From Dermatophagoides farinae (taxonomy: Eukaryota > Arthropoda > Arachnida > Sarcoptiformes > Pyroglyphidae), in assembly GCF_024713945.1 (NCBI RefSeq), contig NC_134683.1, positions 188,501 to 252,500 on the forward strand: a stretch of DNA of 64,000 nt. The letters run 5' to 3'. Numbering within the stretch: the stretch's first letter is position 1; every line of letters begins with the position of its first letter. Both the position numbers and the translations under genes were made by a program. The notes beneath the pieces were generated by a model, which made no database searches, was not told where the DNA came from, and saw only the letters and a program-made list of their open reading frames with translations. This document shows positions 25,440 to 38,847 of the stretch, one piece after another.

Positions 25440-26122
25440 GGGTGAAAATCAACGAGATAAAAACTGCTGAATCAAATATATTGGGTTTGCGGTAAAAAAA
25501 ATATTCCGATTGAGTCGAGGAATCGGTCACATTTATTGAAGGGAAAAAGAAATTTCAGCCGAATCAGTTGAATTTTCTCGATCTATTCATTTTCATTTCC
25601 TTCTTGCTTATCATGTATCTCGTTTTGTTCAGACTAACTTGGGGACAGTTGGAAAAAAACAACCAGATTTGACCGGCAAAGTGACATTATTGTCAGATTG
25701 GGTAAATGAGTTCTTGTTTTTGTGCGTGTATTGATGTCAAAATGTGTCGATCATCACGAGAATCGAAATAAATAAGAAATTGCTTCGGTAAAATAGGATT
25801 TTGTCCCTTCAATTTCCACTTCTCTGTCATACATTTTTTTACCAAACAAATTTTTTTTTGATGATGATGAGCAAGCAAAAATTATTGAAAAAGAAATAAA
25901 AATTAATTCGTAACATTAAGCATTTGAAACGCCGGTTATTGCAAGATCCATTTTTTCTCGGTGGATTTCCGGTCGGCCTGTCTTTCTTCTATTCCATTCT
26001 ATACAGTCGTGATTGTCTTTGTTATTTTTTCGCCCATTGTTCTTGTTCTAGAGTCGAAGAAAAGTCTTTCAATATGTGAATGAGAATGTGATTTGCAATT
26101 ATTTCAAGCCAAGCGTATCATA

Positions 26123-26144
26123 ATCATCATCATCATCATCATCA
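26123..26144. repeat. (ATC)7 microsatellite
   Basis: Uninterrupted ATC run, followed by degenerate ATCGTCGCCGTC units. Confidence 0.9.
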
Positions 26145-27300
26145 TAATCGTCGCCGTCATCGTCATGATAATCAAAATTCATCGTGATTTTGAAAATGAA
26201 ATTAATTTTACAAGAAAATTTTAGATTGAATGACGAGAATAAAAAAGTTGAAACTTTTCATTCATTTTGCCAACCATTCCGGAATACAGCAACTCCATGC
26301 ATGCAGAATAAGACGATGGGGTTATATAATGGCATTCTTTTTTTTTCTTTTTATTCATTCTCTATTCTTAAAAACATGCAAGATTGTCACTTTGTCAAGA
26401 TCACTACTATTTACCTCTTTCAAGATGAAATCCTTTTTGCTTCAAATTTTTCTTTTTCATTCAAAAACAAAAGGCAAATGATCGATATCACTCTAGAATT
26501 GACTGATTGTCTAATAGTTTGCCGTGGTTCATCAAGTAACTGAGATAGAATCAAACTGTGCAACTCTAACAAACACTGATAATGGTTCACTGAATGAAAC
26601 TTATTGGACCATTCACAAAATATGACTACCAGCCTGCAATGATGACAGCTAACATTGATGATAATGATAGCCATCAACAAAGTCTGAATAGAAATGAAAT
26701 GATTTGGACCTAGTTTAATTCATAACCCATTAAATAAGCGACGTCTTTGTTTTTTTTTGTTGTTAAAAATCAAGACAGTTGTACAAATGAAATGAAATCA
26801 TGAAAACTCATCACCATTATTTCACTTATCATCAGTCAGTCAGTCAAAGTCAAGTCAAGTCAAGTGAACATGGTGAGTCGTTGTGTCTGTCTGTTTGTGT
26901 GTGTGTGATAATCTAATTAAAATCCAATTTTAAAATTCATATTTATAAAAGATGATGATGATGCCCGTCTATCATCATCATCATCATCATCACTGTGTTT
27001 AAGATGTGAGTGAATCACACAATGTTTCGTATCATTGGGACTATTGAGAAATGAAACGATTCCAATTGTTTCCATTTGAAATCAAATCAAAATTTCAGAT
27101 TTTAGACTTTCAAACACACACCCTTTCTGTCTTCTGTGTTAGAAAAAAATGATCAAATTGTGAAAATGTGCATTGGGCGTAACATTTTGGATGATAGAAA
27201 CTGATGGTAGTCATCATCATCTATGATTTTAATAAAAGTTGACTTGAATTTTTATTATTCGATGTGTGTGTGTGTGTACAAGTTGGTGGGTGTTTCATTA

Positions 27301-27326
27301 TCATCATCATCATCATCATCATCATC
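27301..27326. repeat. (TCA)n microsatellite
   Basis: Uninterrupted TCA run of about 26 bases. Confidence 0.9.
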
Positions 27327-28587
27327 GCCATCAACATCAATGAAAATTGTAATTGAATTAACATTTTTTTGGCTCGTACATCACAACAACAACGACGTAG
27401 TAGTGGCATTCGGATCATGAATTTTTTTTCTCAACAAAAGAAGAAAAGAAAAGAAAATGATTATTATTCTGAAGCGAAATTCTTCTCTGCTTTTTTATTT
27501 GCCACGTGTGTGTGTGTGTATGTGAGTGAATGTGGAACAAATTTCGTTATGCTTGATGATGATGATTGCGTTTTTTTTGTGTTGAATGTAAAACAGACAT
27601 GTTTGAGATGTGAAGACAAAAAAAAAAAGGAAATGAACATTGAACCAAAAAAACAAAAAAAAAATGAAAATGAAAAGAAAGAAACGAACAAACGAATCTG
27701 GTTGACTGGTAAAGATTTTCTCTCTATTTTATTACGACAGAAACAATCCAAAAAAAAACAACAAGGAAATTAGATGGAAGGAAATAGAATGGTGAAAATA
27801 AAGAAAAAGAAAAAAAAAACAGTGAATCTGTGAGAGAGCGAAAAATTGGTGGTGAATTCTTATGTGCGTATACAACCAGAATTCAGATTCCAGAAACTTT
27901 TCATCCAAACAACAACAACGATTGAATGCCACGCAATGAATGAATGAATGAGGTTGTAGTTTCTCTGAGCATTGACGATGATGATGATGATTGCATGCAT
28001 CTTGTGCAAAGTTTGTGCCAACTACAACACGAACATGTTGTTGTTGGTTTATAAGAAGAAAAAAGCTAAGCTCAATTTAACAAATTAAAATCTTTGTTTC
28101 ATTCATTCGCAATCAAGAGAAACGACGATGATAGAAAGTCGTGTAGTTCATATGGAAAACTCTTGCTTTTTTTCTGGTTCCATTCAGTCAGTCGTTGGTG
28201 ATTCACATTCATTCACATCCATCTTCATACTGTTGTAATAATGAAAACAAAATAATGCAGATTTCATTCATTCATTCATTCGTTCATTCGTTGTTCTGGG
28301 TTGTCTTGACATTCGCATTATTTGGTCGAATGATGATGACGATGATGGTCTGCCTATCCACCATGGCCATCATCATGGCAATCAATTCGTTCTCCAATTC
28401 GTCATCGTCATCGTCATCATCATCATCATTTGATTATAATAAATAATATTCTGCTAGTAGTAGTAGTAATAATGATTCTGGCCCAATGTGGTACAAATAA
28501 TTAATTAATTCTCAATTCATTCATCATTTTCTCGCCATTCATTTTTTGTTGTTGTTGTTGTTGTCGTTATCATTATCATTGTTTTTC

Positions 28588-28624
28588 CATTCATTCATTC
28601 ATTCATTTGTTTGTTTGTTTGTTT
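28588..28624. repeat. (CATT)5-(TTTG)5 compound microsatellite
   Basis: Five CATT units pass directly into five TTTG units. Confidence 0.9.
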
Positions 28625-28665
28625 TATATTTATTGTATTTGTGTCATATGGGAAATAAGTTTTTT

Positions 28666-28687
28666 TCTCTCTCTCTCTCTCTCTCTA
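28666..28687. repeat. (TC)11 microsatellite
   Basis: Pure TC run following an oligo-T stretch. Confidence 0.9.
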
Positions 28688-29939
28688 TTTCATTGTCATT
28701 CATTTTTCCATTCTAAATAAGTCAAAATGGAATAATAATGATAAACAAAAAGAAAACAAAAATTTCAAATTTTGTTCCGAAAAATTTGTTTCAATCATAT
28801 GAATTTTGCAATTCGGTCCTATTACCAAAAACAAAACAGAAATCATAACAAATTCATAGGATATTTTGGTCCAGAAATTTCTTTTTTTATTTATTTATTT
28901 ATACACCTGCGGATAGTGTGTGAATGATATATATCGATGAAATTGGGTTTGAACACAAAAATAAAAATGAAATGAAAACAACATTGACTAATATACTGCA
29001 TGCAATGTTTTATGACATTCGGATCATCATCATCATCATCATCGAGTGTATGAATGAATCGAACGTTTGGTCGAAGAATTGATGGAGGAAAAAAAAGGCC
29101 GGTGTCAACAATGGAATGACGACCAGATCGGTCACGCAAACCTAAACGAATCTAAACGAATGAAAAAATTGAGAGAATCTTTTTTTGTTGTGGTGGGCAA
29201 TCACCGCCACCACCATTGAAAACGAAACGTCAACGAAAAAAAAGAATGAATGACTATGGCGTTATCTCAAGCCTTGGTATTATTATTAGATAACAAACAT
29301 GATGATGATCCAAGAACAAACAAACAACAACAGTAAACTGTGGCTGTCAAAATAGAATTAGCCAAAAAAAAATGGGCGACAAAAATAATCGGCTCTAAAC
29401 GAAAAAAATGGATTTACGACAACGGCGATCATTTGGATGAAAAAACGGAAATGGAAATATTCAAACAACGGGATTAATCGATATTTGTGCTCATAATAAT
29501 GATAATCATATGAATATCATTTTGGCCACTGACCACCATATATTTCCTCACCGTTGACTGATCACAATTCTTGAAACAAAATTCAAAACCGTCTTTTTCA
29601 TTTTGTTGCTAGCTTAACTTTAAGATTTATAAGTTCCAGTGAATGAATCTACCCATGGACCGCCACCATCATTATTATCATTGAGTTTAGAAAAAATGAT
29701 GATGATGATGAAAACATAACAACAACATAAACGCTAAAAAATAACTTTCAATACAGTACAGAATCAGTGCGTTTCAATGTTGTCTTTTTTTTTACTTCAA
29801 TCTTTTTTCTTTCAACAATGCTAGATTCTTTTATTCGGTCGATTACAATGCCAACACAGAGAAAAAATTATCAAATATTTTGATGATGAAATGATGAGCA
29901 TGCGCAATCATAGTGTTTTGTTGTTTTTTTTCGAATTCA

Positions 29940-29990
29940 AATTCATTCATTCATTCATTCACTCAGTCATTCAGTCATTCAGTCAGTCAT
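29940..29990. repeat. CATT/CAGT compound tetramer repeat
   Basis: CATT units shade into CAGT units (cattcattcattcactcagt and similar), a tetranucleotide array diverging by point change. Confidence 0.85.
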
Positions 29991-30016
29991 TTCAAATCCA
30001 AATTCAATTCATACAC

Positions 30017-30020
<4 letters not shown>

Positions 30021-30050
<30 letters not shown>
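30021..30050. repeat. (CA)15 microsatellite
   Basis: Thirty bases of uninterrupted CA. Confidence 0.95.
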
Positions 30051-30051
<1 letters not shown>

Positions 30052-31118
30052 TATATGGATATCTATATGATGGTGATCCAATTTTTTTCTTCACAGCAAA
30101 AAGGATTCACTACACACTCATACACACTAGTTTAGTTTAGTTTCTGGTTGCTTCAATAGTAAAAGTGAATAAATGAATGAATGAGTGATGATGATGATTG
30201 TTGTTGTTGTTGTTGTCGAACCAAATATATAACCATTTTGTGAAATGTGAATGGTGAAACCCAGAAAAAAAAAGAAGAACGAACAAGAAAAAATGAACCA
30301 GGAAACCGAAAGAATTCCAATACTCACAGACACAGAGGTTTGAATGGAAGTAGTGTAAAAAACTTATTTTTTCATAACGTTCTCACATACCACTACTGAT
30401 TATGGATTCTTGTTTTTTTTCTGCTGTATTCCCGGCAGTATTTCCTTTCACTTTAGCTGACACAACATTCCGACAAAGCCAACAACAACAACAACCGAGA
30501 ATGCCAAAAAACTGATCCAGAAAAAAACAACGGGAAAGGAAAAAGCCCAAACCAAAGCCAAGTGAATTGGAAGATTTTTTTCTGTGTTGTTTTTTTCTGG
30601 TTTCAGAGTTTGATACACGCGCGCATGATTCTTCCATCGTCGTTTTTTCTCTTTCGCTTTCTTTTTCATTGAAACAAATCAGACGAATGAACGGAACAGA
30701 ATTGAGATGAATGTGCCATGTCGATGTTGTTGTTGATGACGCCAACTCAGTCACACAAAGTTCCAGATACAACAACAACAATCGCCACTACTTGATGAGA
30801 ATTTTTTTTCGAATTCGTGATAGTAGTAGTATTGATGGGAGTCAATATTTTGCTTGCTTAGGTTCCAGAATCGATTTTGAGAATCTTGTTCATTCATTCA
30901 TTCATACTGCTTCCTATTCATCATCATTGGATTCTAGGACATTCACTTATGTAAATATTGTTGACCACTACCATACACATACACACATTCTACATGTTTT
31001 GGTAGAAGAATTTCCAGAATAAAAACAAAACAAAAAAGACGAGAATAGAAGAATTTTTGCAATGAATTGAAAATAGTTTCATAGTTTGTGTTGTTCACAC
31101 ATGCACATACACACACAT

Positions 31119-31139
31119 AGAGAGAGAGAGAGAGAGAGA
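31119..31139. repeat. (AG)10 microsatellite
   Basis: Pure AG run between two CA/TG-rich stretches. Confidence 0.9.
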
Positions 31140-31225
31140 AAACTGTCTCAATTCTTTCGGGTTCGGTAACTGTGTTTTGTGTGCGTGTGTGTGTATGTGT
31201 GTGTGTGGTTGTTCGTCTGTACGAA

Positions 31226-31259
31226 GTTGTTGTTGTTGTTGTTGTTATTATTATTATTG
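31226..31259. repeat. (GTT)7-(ATT)4 compound microsatellite
   Basis: GTT units pass into ATT units; the minus-strand frame reads poly-threonine. Confidence 0.9.
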
Positions 31260-34200
31260 TCGGTGTGAATGGAGTATGATACCCCATAAACACACATACA
31301 CAGAGAAATCTTGAAAGTTCACTGCTGTCTATTTGTTTCTTTGTTTATTTTCATCATTTTGTTCATGGTGATAATTTTCATTTCATTCATTCCGGTGTAT
31401 GGATTTGAATAATTGTTTTTCAATCATTCAATTGGTTATCAAACTGTTTGGTTTCTGTTTTCGGTGAAAAAACCTTAAATCAACGAACACCGACAATTAA
31501 ACAAATCAGCATCACAACATCACCCACTCATATGAATCTTATTATCGTCGTACAAAATTATGGTGCAAAAAATTGTTTTTTGACTGTTGAATGAAAAACG
31601 AAAAATTCAAATTTCTTGTTTACCTTACAAAAATTCTTGTGATCCGCCCATTATTCGCCCATTATTCTTTCTTCTGATCAACACAATCATGATGAGAAAA
31701 AAATTTCATTCAAATAATTCCCGTTTTTTTCGAAAAAAAATCAATCCTTTCATTTTGATGAACGATGCGATTCTTGAAATATAAAAGAGAAAAACTGCTC
31801 TTCTTAATAATCCTGTAAAAAAGAAAAGAAATGTAGAAACTTTCTCATCTTTTTGTCGTCGTTGTCGTCGTCTTCGTAGTTTGAAAACGAGAAAAAAAAC
31901 TCGAACAAATCAAATCAAAATCAAAGAAAAAACTTTTTCAAAATCGTTCATTGGTTTGTTCCTGGAACAAAAATATGTGTGCGTGTACAATTATTTTTAT
32001 TAAAAAATGAGAACGTTCGAAATTGATTGGGATCAAAAATTCCTGAATTTTTTTTTAGAAAAACGAATTCTTTTACTTAAAAATTGACCAGATTGATTCA
32101 GTGAGATTTCAGAATTTGTTTGAATGAATTGAATTTTTGGCTGATTTTTTTAAAAGGAAAAATTTTCATTTTCTCGTTTTTTAGGTGCTATTTATCCAAC
32201 ATTTCTGTGTTACAATACCCGTTTGACTATATTATGGTCCACACATCAACATTAACCGGTGTGATGATGATGATGATGATGATTATCACACAACAACAAT
32301 AACCACAATAATAAAAATTCGTCCTGAGAATCCGTAATAATCAAAATGAATCAAGAGAAACAAAATCGCCTTATGATTTATATTATATAACGGGCAATTT
32401 AACCCTTTTATCATCATCACCATCATCATCGTTATCATATGTGTTGTGAATAATTCAATTATTTTTGTTTGGTAAACATCACATAATCACATTAGTCTTC
32501 GTATCGTCGCCCACGTTTTTGTTGTTATTATCAGATAATTTCATCAATAATCATCACTTAACATGATGATGTACCTATAGAGAACCCAACAAAACCTGTA
32601 TCTGTGTGTCTACGTGTGAATTATTATTGTTTCGGTGTTATATTCATCATCACTGCCATCATCAACTTCATTCATTATTCAATCATCATCATTATCATTA
32701 TCGAATTGTGGAGGTGATCAGAAAATTTCTCACTTTTTGTGTTTGTGCATTGATTTCACATGATTAACGAATCAATTAATCATTATCACCATCATTGATT
32801 TGTGAGCTTGAGTGTGTTTTGTGTAAATATTTTTTTTCTTCTCTCATCATTTGGTTCTGTGATTTTTTTTCGTGCAATTTATTTGTGTTTTGTGTGCGTG
32901 TGTGTTTGTTCATCATCAGTTGGATCTGAATTTTGTCTGTTTTCCTGTTTCCTGAACTAATTGAACCCAAGCAACAACAACAATTTGACCAAAAAAAAAT
33001 TTCATGTTCTGTTTACCGTGGTTTATGGTTGATAATAATCAATTATCGGTTATTTCAATTCTCCATTTATCGATTATTGATTCAAGTGTTTGTGTGTATG
33101 TGTTTTTACTGTTCAGTGTGCTTCTCAATTCATTTTTTCGGTGTTTCTGTGTATTTATTTTAGTGTGTGTTTGTGTGCACAATTATTCGTTTGGAACCCA
33201 AAAAAAATAAACAAACGGAAATTCAAACCAGAAAACTCATCATCCCACGAAAAGTAAGTTCACCATTTTTTTCGTTTATTTCCGAGTAATTTTTTCCCGT
33301 AACTTCACACACACACACACACACATTCAAAATTTCAAATCCAAATATTCCGGATATTGAAAAATTTTTTTTTCGTACAAAAAACCATTGACAAAATGAT
33401 GACAACAAACAATAATCATCAAAACAGAATGTTTGAACAGGACCTTAATAGAAAATAGCAATGCCACCAAAAATTGTTCTTCCACCATTGTTCTATTATC
33501 GTTTGTTTTGTTTTCTTTCAGAATCTTTTTTTTTATTTTGTCAAATCATCATTCTCATAACAAAAAATACTAAAAAGATAACCCTTTATTCGGGACAATG
33601 ATCCAGTTTTTTTGTCTTGGCATCATATGAATGAAATTCCTTTTCAACAACAACAAAAATCTTTGGCATCAATAGGCTGCATCCATTTTTTTTTATTGTT
33701 GTTGTCGTTGTCGTTTTTTTTCAACCAAAACACTTTTGAACTTTTGAATGGAGCCAAAAGTCAATGTTTGTGAATCATAATAAAGATGTTTTTGTTATGT
33801 GAGACACACAAAAGTCACAAGAGAATAGAGGAAATTTAGATGTCACCAAATATTTATTAATCGGCCACCAAAAAAAAAATGGTGGTTGTCGATAAGCCCA
33901 TTAAGATGTTAATCATCATCATGGATGCAACACACGCATTACAGCTATTTGTATTTGAAAAGTTATCAAAATCCGTGAATTTTTTCATTTCATTTCGTTT
34001 CGGGCGTTAATCATTATAATAATTCCTTCAAAGTTTTTTCTGTTCCTGGATCGTCGCAAAAAAATTTTTTTTTTCATTCCAAATTTTTCCCTTTCTCCAT
34101 TCTGTTGCCGTTCCAAAAAGATTGGGCTCAAAACATAGTTTTCGAACAAATAGGGGAAATGATGGGCCAGTTTAGTGCCCAAAAATAATAACCGCGTTTC

Positions 34201-36208
34201 GTTATGAATCATAATCATGATGATAATGATGAACAAGTTTTTTTCGTTGTCGGAAAAAGGTATATAGAGTGTTGAAAAACTTTTTCTCCACAATAATGAT
34301 AATATCACTCAATGATGATGATAATAATCATATGTGAACGTGTTTTATTAACCCTTTTTTTATGAAAAAGTTTTAATGTTTCAAATCGTCATCGTTGTAT
34401 TTTTCCGACTACGATCCAATCACACACTCACACACACAAACAGAATGATCGAATTGGACAACTATTTGTAATTATAACATTGACTGAGCGTGTGCGTCAT
34501 TCATCAATTTGTAATCGGTGAATTTTCGTTCTGGAAAATATTTCTTTCCAATCGATTCCGAGATTCGATTTTGAATTTGATTTAAGATAATATAAATGGA
34601 AATTTCATTTCAACCAGTGAACCCTTTTGATTTGATTCGATTCGATTCGATCATTGCCATGATTGAAACACGAAATTGAAACCATTTTCTCCGAAGACAA
34701 TAAATTCAAAAAGCGAACAACTTAATAATAATATACATGGATGGATCGAAGGAACAAACAGAAAAGAGAGAAATATAGAGAAATCGATTTCAAACCAAAA
34801 AAACCGATGATGTGCTTATTCTGTTTCGTGTAGCCGTGAATTCTGAAACGAAAATCTTGTCTTTTTTTGCCCGTTAGCATGAAAAATTGAAAAAAAAACG
34901 CCGACAGACACATGATATACATAAACCCAATCGAAATATAAAAAACCATATGGATCGACCAGAAAACTAAACCAAAAAAACCGACCGTTTTAAACTAAGC
35001 CACACAGTTTTGAAAACCAGAAATGATCACCCGAACCTGATTGAACCAAAAAAAAAATTCGTCGGAAAGAAAGTTTTAAAGAAAAGAAAAAAATTCCCTT
35101 AAAATATCAAATAGGCAAATCAGTGAAAAGCCTAAAGCATCGCACACACACGCAGATCTTTCAATATTGAAATCTTTTTCTCTTTGCTTCTGAACCATAG
35201 GATTTTCCATTTTCCATTCGTCGATTGAACCAAGGCCACAATTGGATTGGTGTGTGCATCTTGCTTACATCAAATCTATTTATTCAATATTTCAATATTT
35301 ACACCATTATATCATGGACAACATTGATTCAGTTTTGCTTGTTGCAAAGAAAATTTTTTTCTATTCTAGTGCACATCAATGATGATGATCGATTCAATTC
35401 ATTTGATAGATCTTCATATATGTGTTTTGATGAAGTTTGTTTTACTGCAACTCACACTCTGTTGGAACCTTTATTTGGCGCATTAGTAGTGTTTTCGATT
35501 TTGGAAAATTGATGAAATTTTAATCTCTTCGTTTCCAAAAGATTTAGATTTCTGGTTTCTATTTTAGTCGATCACACAAGCTAGAGACAAGATTTTTTTA
35601 ACACATTCCTTTTTTTGTGGAACATTTTTAATGGTTCAGATTTTGAAATAAACTACAGAGAAAGTGGATAATGTGAATGAGAATTTTTGTTTTTTTCTTC
35701 TTTCTCTTTATTCTTTTGGCGTCGAATTGAAGAATGAAAAAAAACGTCGGAACCTCGATAATGATGACAAGATATGTGTGCCGAAAACAGTAAGAATATG
35801 GTCTATAAAGGGCTTTTGGCATCCATTTTTTAGATCATCATCGACGAAAAACAAAAAATGGCGAGAAAAAAAATGAACGAAAAATTTTTTCATTTTCGAT
35901 CGTTCCATATTCGTGTATTTTCTCATTCTGAGAATTATTCGTGATTAAATTGATGAAATCATGATTCCATTGTTTTGTTTTTGTTTTTGTTTTTGCTTTT
36001 TCATTTCTTCCGTCGTTTTCATTATTTTAACACATTGTCTACAAGCAGAATATGACGACGTTGAACATATTTTTCTTTTTGAGCAGCTTTTTTTTGTTCA
36101 TGGAAACAACCAAGAGAATTGAAATGCAAAAAAAGTTTTCCTGATAAATTTCCGTTTTCTTTTCTGAAAAGTTTTTTCTCCCTGTCCATTGTGTGGTTGT
36201 GGTTTTTT

Positions 36209-36239
36209 CATCATCATCATCGTCGTCGTCGTCGTCGTT
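36209..36239. repeat. (CAT)4-(CGT)6 compound microsatellite
   Basis: CAT units become CGT units, a CpG-rich tract unusual in this AT-rich window. Translated frames give IIIIVVVVVV or HHHHRRRRRR. Confidence 0.9.
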
Positions 36240-37655
36240 GTATTGTTGCCAATTTTAAATTCATGTGTGTGCCGATATCGATGCCTTTTGTTTGGTGTTG
36301 TTGATTCAGGAATCAAATTTCAAATTTTACATTTTTTCGAAACAACAAAAAAATCAAATTTCAAATTAAACTTTGATACTTTCTTGTTTCATTCTTGTTA
36401 TTATTGTTCCAATAACCGAGAAAAAATGGCCATTCTACCCATGGAACAATAATGGTTGTGACCAATGCCAGTAAAAATGAAATGAAATGAAATGGAATGA
36501 ATTGAATCGAAAATGAAATTGAATGCCAGTGAATGGAATAGGAGAAAAGGAATTTCAGTTTGTGGGGACCTTTATGGCTTCTTTTTCGTCGTTGCCTGTT
36601 TCAGACAGATTTTTTTTCTGGTTGTAGTTTACATCATTTTCATTTTCTGTTTTCATTGTTGTGTTTGAGACTTTTTGAAATGAATACATTTTCTAATGAA
36701 AAGAAATCGATTTTTGAAAAATAAAATTCATGTCAAAAAAAAACTAATACACATACCAATGGAGAGAAAGAAAGACATCAAATGTGTCATCGTTTTGATG
36801 TGATGTGAAATCGATCACCAGTGTGTAATAATCCTAAAACGCTGTGTGAAAAATATTATCATCATAGCAACAAAATTCATCACACAAATGATAATTTTCA
36901 ACACACCACACACACACACAACATATTTTTGCATATGACCCTGATTATAAATGAATGAATGAATAAATGTCACATACACACACACACACTGGTTTAATCG
37001 ATCCACTCTGTTATCGGTGTTGACTAAACAGAAAGAAAAACAAATGTTGTGACAGTAGAGCAGTGAGTTGGGTTTTTTGTTTTTGTTTTTGTTTTTCGAA
37101 ATGAAAAATATTTATTAAATTTTTTTCCATTATCATCTTTCTCGGGTTGAACTCATTGTGTGTGTTTACGCCCATCGCGAAAAAGGGTGATAAAAATGAA
37201 ATTTTTTTTTTTCGTTTTTTTTTATATTCATAAAATGTGTCATTGGTAACGATGTGACAATGTCAAACACCATTATTGTTATACAATGTAGCGGCATCAA
37301 TCAAACGCGATCAATTGGAAAAAAATCAATCTCGACAACAATCTTGTGATGATGAAAAAATAAATTTGAATTTAGATTGAAAAAATTCTTCCTTGATTGT
37401 TGCTGGCTTGCTACATGGCATAGCATATCGATAACGGTGATGTAGTGTAATCATTGAGAGAAAAAAAAAGTTTTCAATTCATTTTTTCTACGAAATGGAT
37501 TGCAATTTTTTATCCTTTCTCGTGCTTGAAAAAGAAAAAGGTCTGACTATTTTTTTTGATCTGAAAATTGATATCCATACGATATTAGCCGGAAGATAAA
37601 TTTTGCATCTTCCACACACACACACCCAAAAAAGCATTTTATTCATTTTTCTTAC

Positions 37656-37691
37656 CTTTATTTTGATGGCCATTTTATTCGATGATTCAAT
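37656..37691 (-). CDS. candidate 36-nt exon, possibly with start codon
   Basis: On the minus strand a run of CT repeats ends ttgcag at 37692, followed by 36 nt and then the donor aaag|gtaaga at 37655. Both splice sites match the consensus closely. The 36 nt have one open frame only, reading IESSNKMAIKIK; the other two frames contain stops. The length is a multiple of three, as expected of a cassette microexon. The internal ATG (37673-37671) lies in an aaaatgg context, so this could instead be the first coding exon, starting MAIKIK and with the bases before it being 5' UTR. I do not recognise the product. No adjoining exon of the same gene could be identified in the window. Confidence 0.45.
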
Positions 37692-37712
37692 CTGCAAGAG
37701 AGAGAGAGAGAG
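37692..37712 (-). promoter_or_regulatory. 3' splice site with CT-microsatellite pyrimidine tract
   Basis: On the plus strand ctgca is followed by a run of AG units; on the minus strand this is (CT)n-ttgcag, an excellent polypyrimidine tract and acceptor for the 36-nt exon. A CTAAA branch-point-like sequence lies about 20 bp further upstream on the minus strand. Confidence 0.45.
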
Positions 37713-38804
37713 ATTCATTCAATAAATTTTTAGTCTAATATAACCTCTGGATGATAAAGTGGTGTTTTTTTTTCAATTTTTCAATAGAAAATGGTTCTAT
37801 TGTTATTCTGTAATATCAAGATTCTTTATATTTTTTTTTGTTCCATAAACATCAAATTGATGTGATGAAATGAATGAACTTTTTTCAACGAAAAAAAAAA
37901 TCTCTCAAAACAAAGATTATAAGATAAGACAACAATAAAAAAAAGTGAAGCAAAAAATTTTCAAAATAAAACTCAAGTCATTCACTGTTGATGATGATGA
38001 TGAAATCCAATAACAATTCTTCTTCTTAAAGACAACGAATTAAATCTAACCGTCCGAAAGTTTACCGAAAGCAAGCAATTTTTTTCTGCCTTCCGGAAAT
38101 CTTTCCACAAATACTTATTATTTATTTCAACCAAAAAGTTTTACTTGCTTGGATCATCACATCACACAATGAGATGATGAGAAAGTCTTAGTGGCAATAT
38201 TTTTTTATTATGGACAAAAAAATATTGGCCCTTGGTTGGTTACCCATCCTCAGGTCTGGCCCATAAGTTTTTTTCCTTCTTTTGTTTCACATTATTCATT
38301 TGGGTCATCATCATCATCATCACTAAGTAAGTAAATAAGTAAACACACACACACACACACACAAGTGTTGAAATGACGACTATAATGGGGATTGAGCGAA
38401 AAATCGAAACTGTCGATTACTTATTATTATTACTTCTTCCTCTTCTCTGCTTTTTTTGGGTTTCAACAATTAATTATTTACCACGCGTATGGCTATTATA
38501 AATTGACTTATGCGATTAATCAATCACCACCACCGTATTTTCTTTCGTTTCTTCTTTTCTCTTTCACACATTTGCAATGATCATACACACACCCCCATTG
38601 CTCATAATCATCATTTTGAGATTCTAAAAAAAGTTTTTTCTTCTCCAACACTCAATATTTTAATGATTGGCCATATATGAAACGTTAACATTAGTGTGTG
38701 TGTATTGATTATTATGGTATGGCCTTGATGATGATGATGATCGGTAAACATTAGTTTGTTAGTTAGTAACAATAACGAGTTTTCCATCAATCTTTGGATC
38801 CTTG

Positions 38805-38806
<2 letters not shown>

Positions 38807-38843
<37 letters not shown>
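38807..38843. repeat. (GT)18 microsatellite
   Basis: Thirty-seven bases of uninterrupted GT. Confidence 0.95.

Positions 38844-38847
<4 letters not shown>

Larger units (their letters stand above)
24189..37655. other. repeat-rich noncoding DNA, no firm gene
   Basis: No credible gene. Contents include hairpins at 24792-24840 and 25411-25439, microsatellites at 26123-26144, 27301-27326, 28588-28624, 28666-28687, 29940-29990, 30021-30050, 31119-31139, 31226-31246 and 36209-36239, and isolated strong splice donors at 26873 and 33254. A comparatively complex stretch at 26184-26680 is open in overlapping frames on both strands but matches nothing I recognise. Confidence 0.65.

Noticed and set aside
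30383-30781. 132-codon minus-strand frame with a CCCCW patch and hydrophobic segment
   Set aside because: The Cys and hydrophobic runs derive from a GTT repeat read in different frames; a second overlapping frame is equally open, so no frame is favoured.
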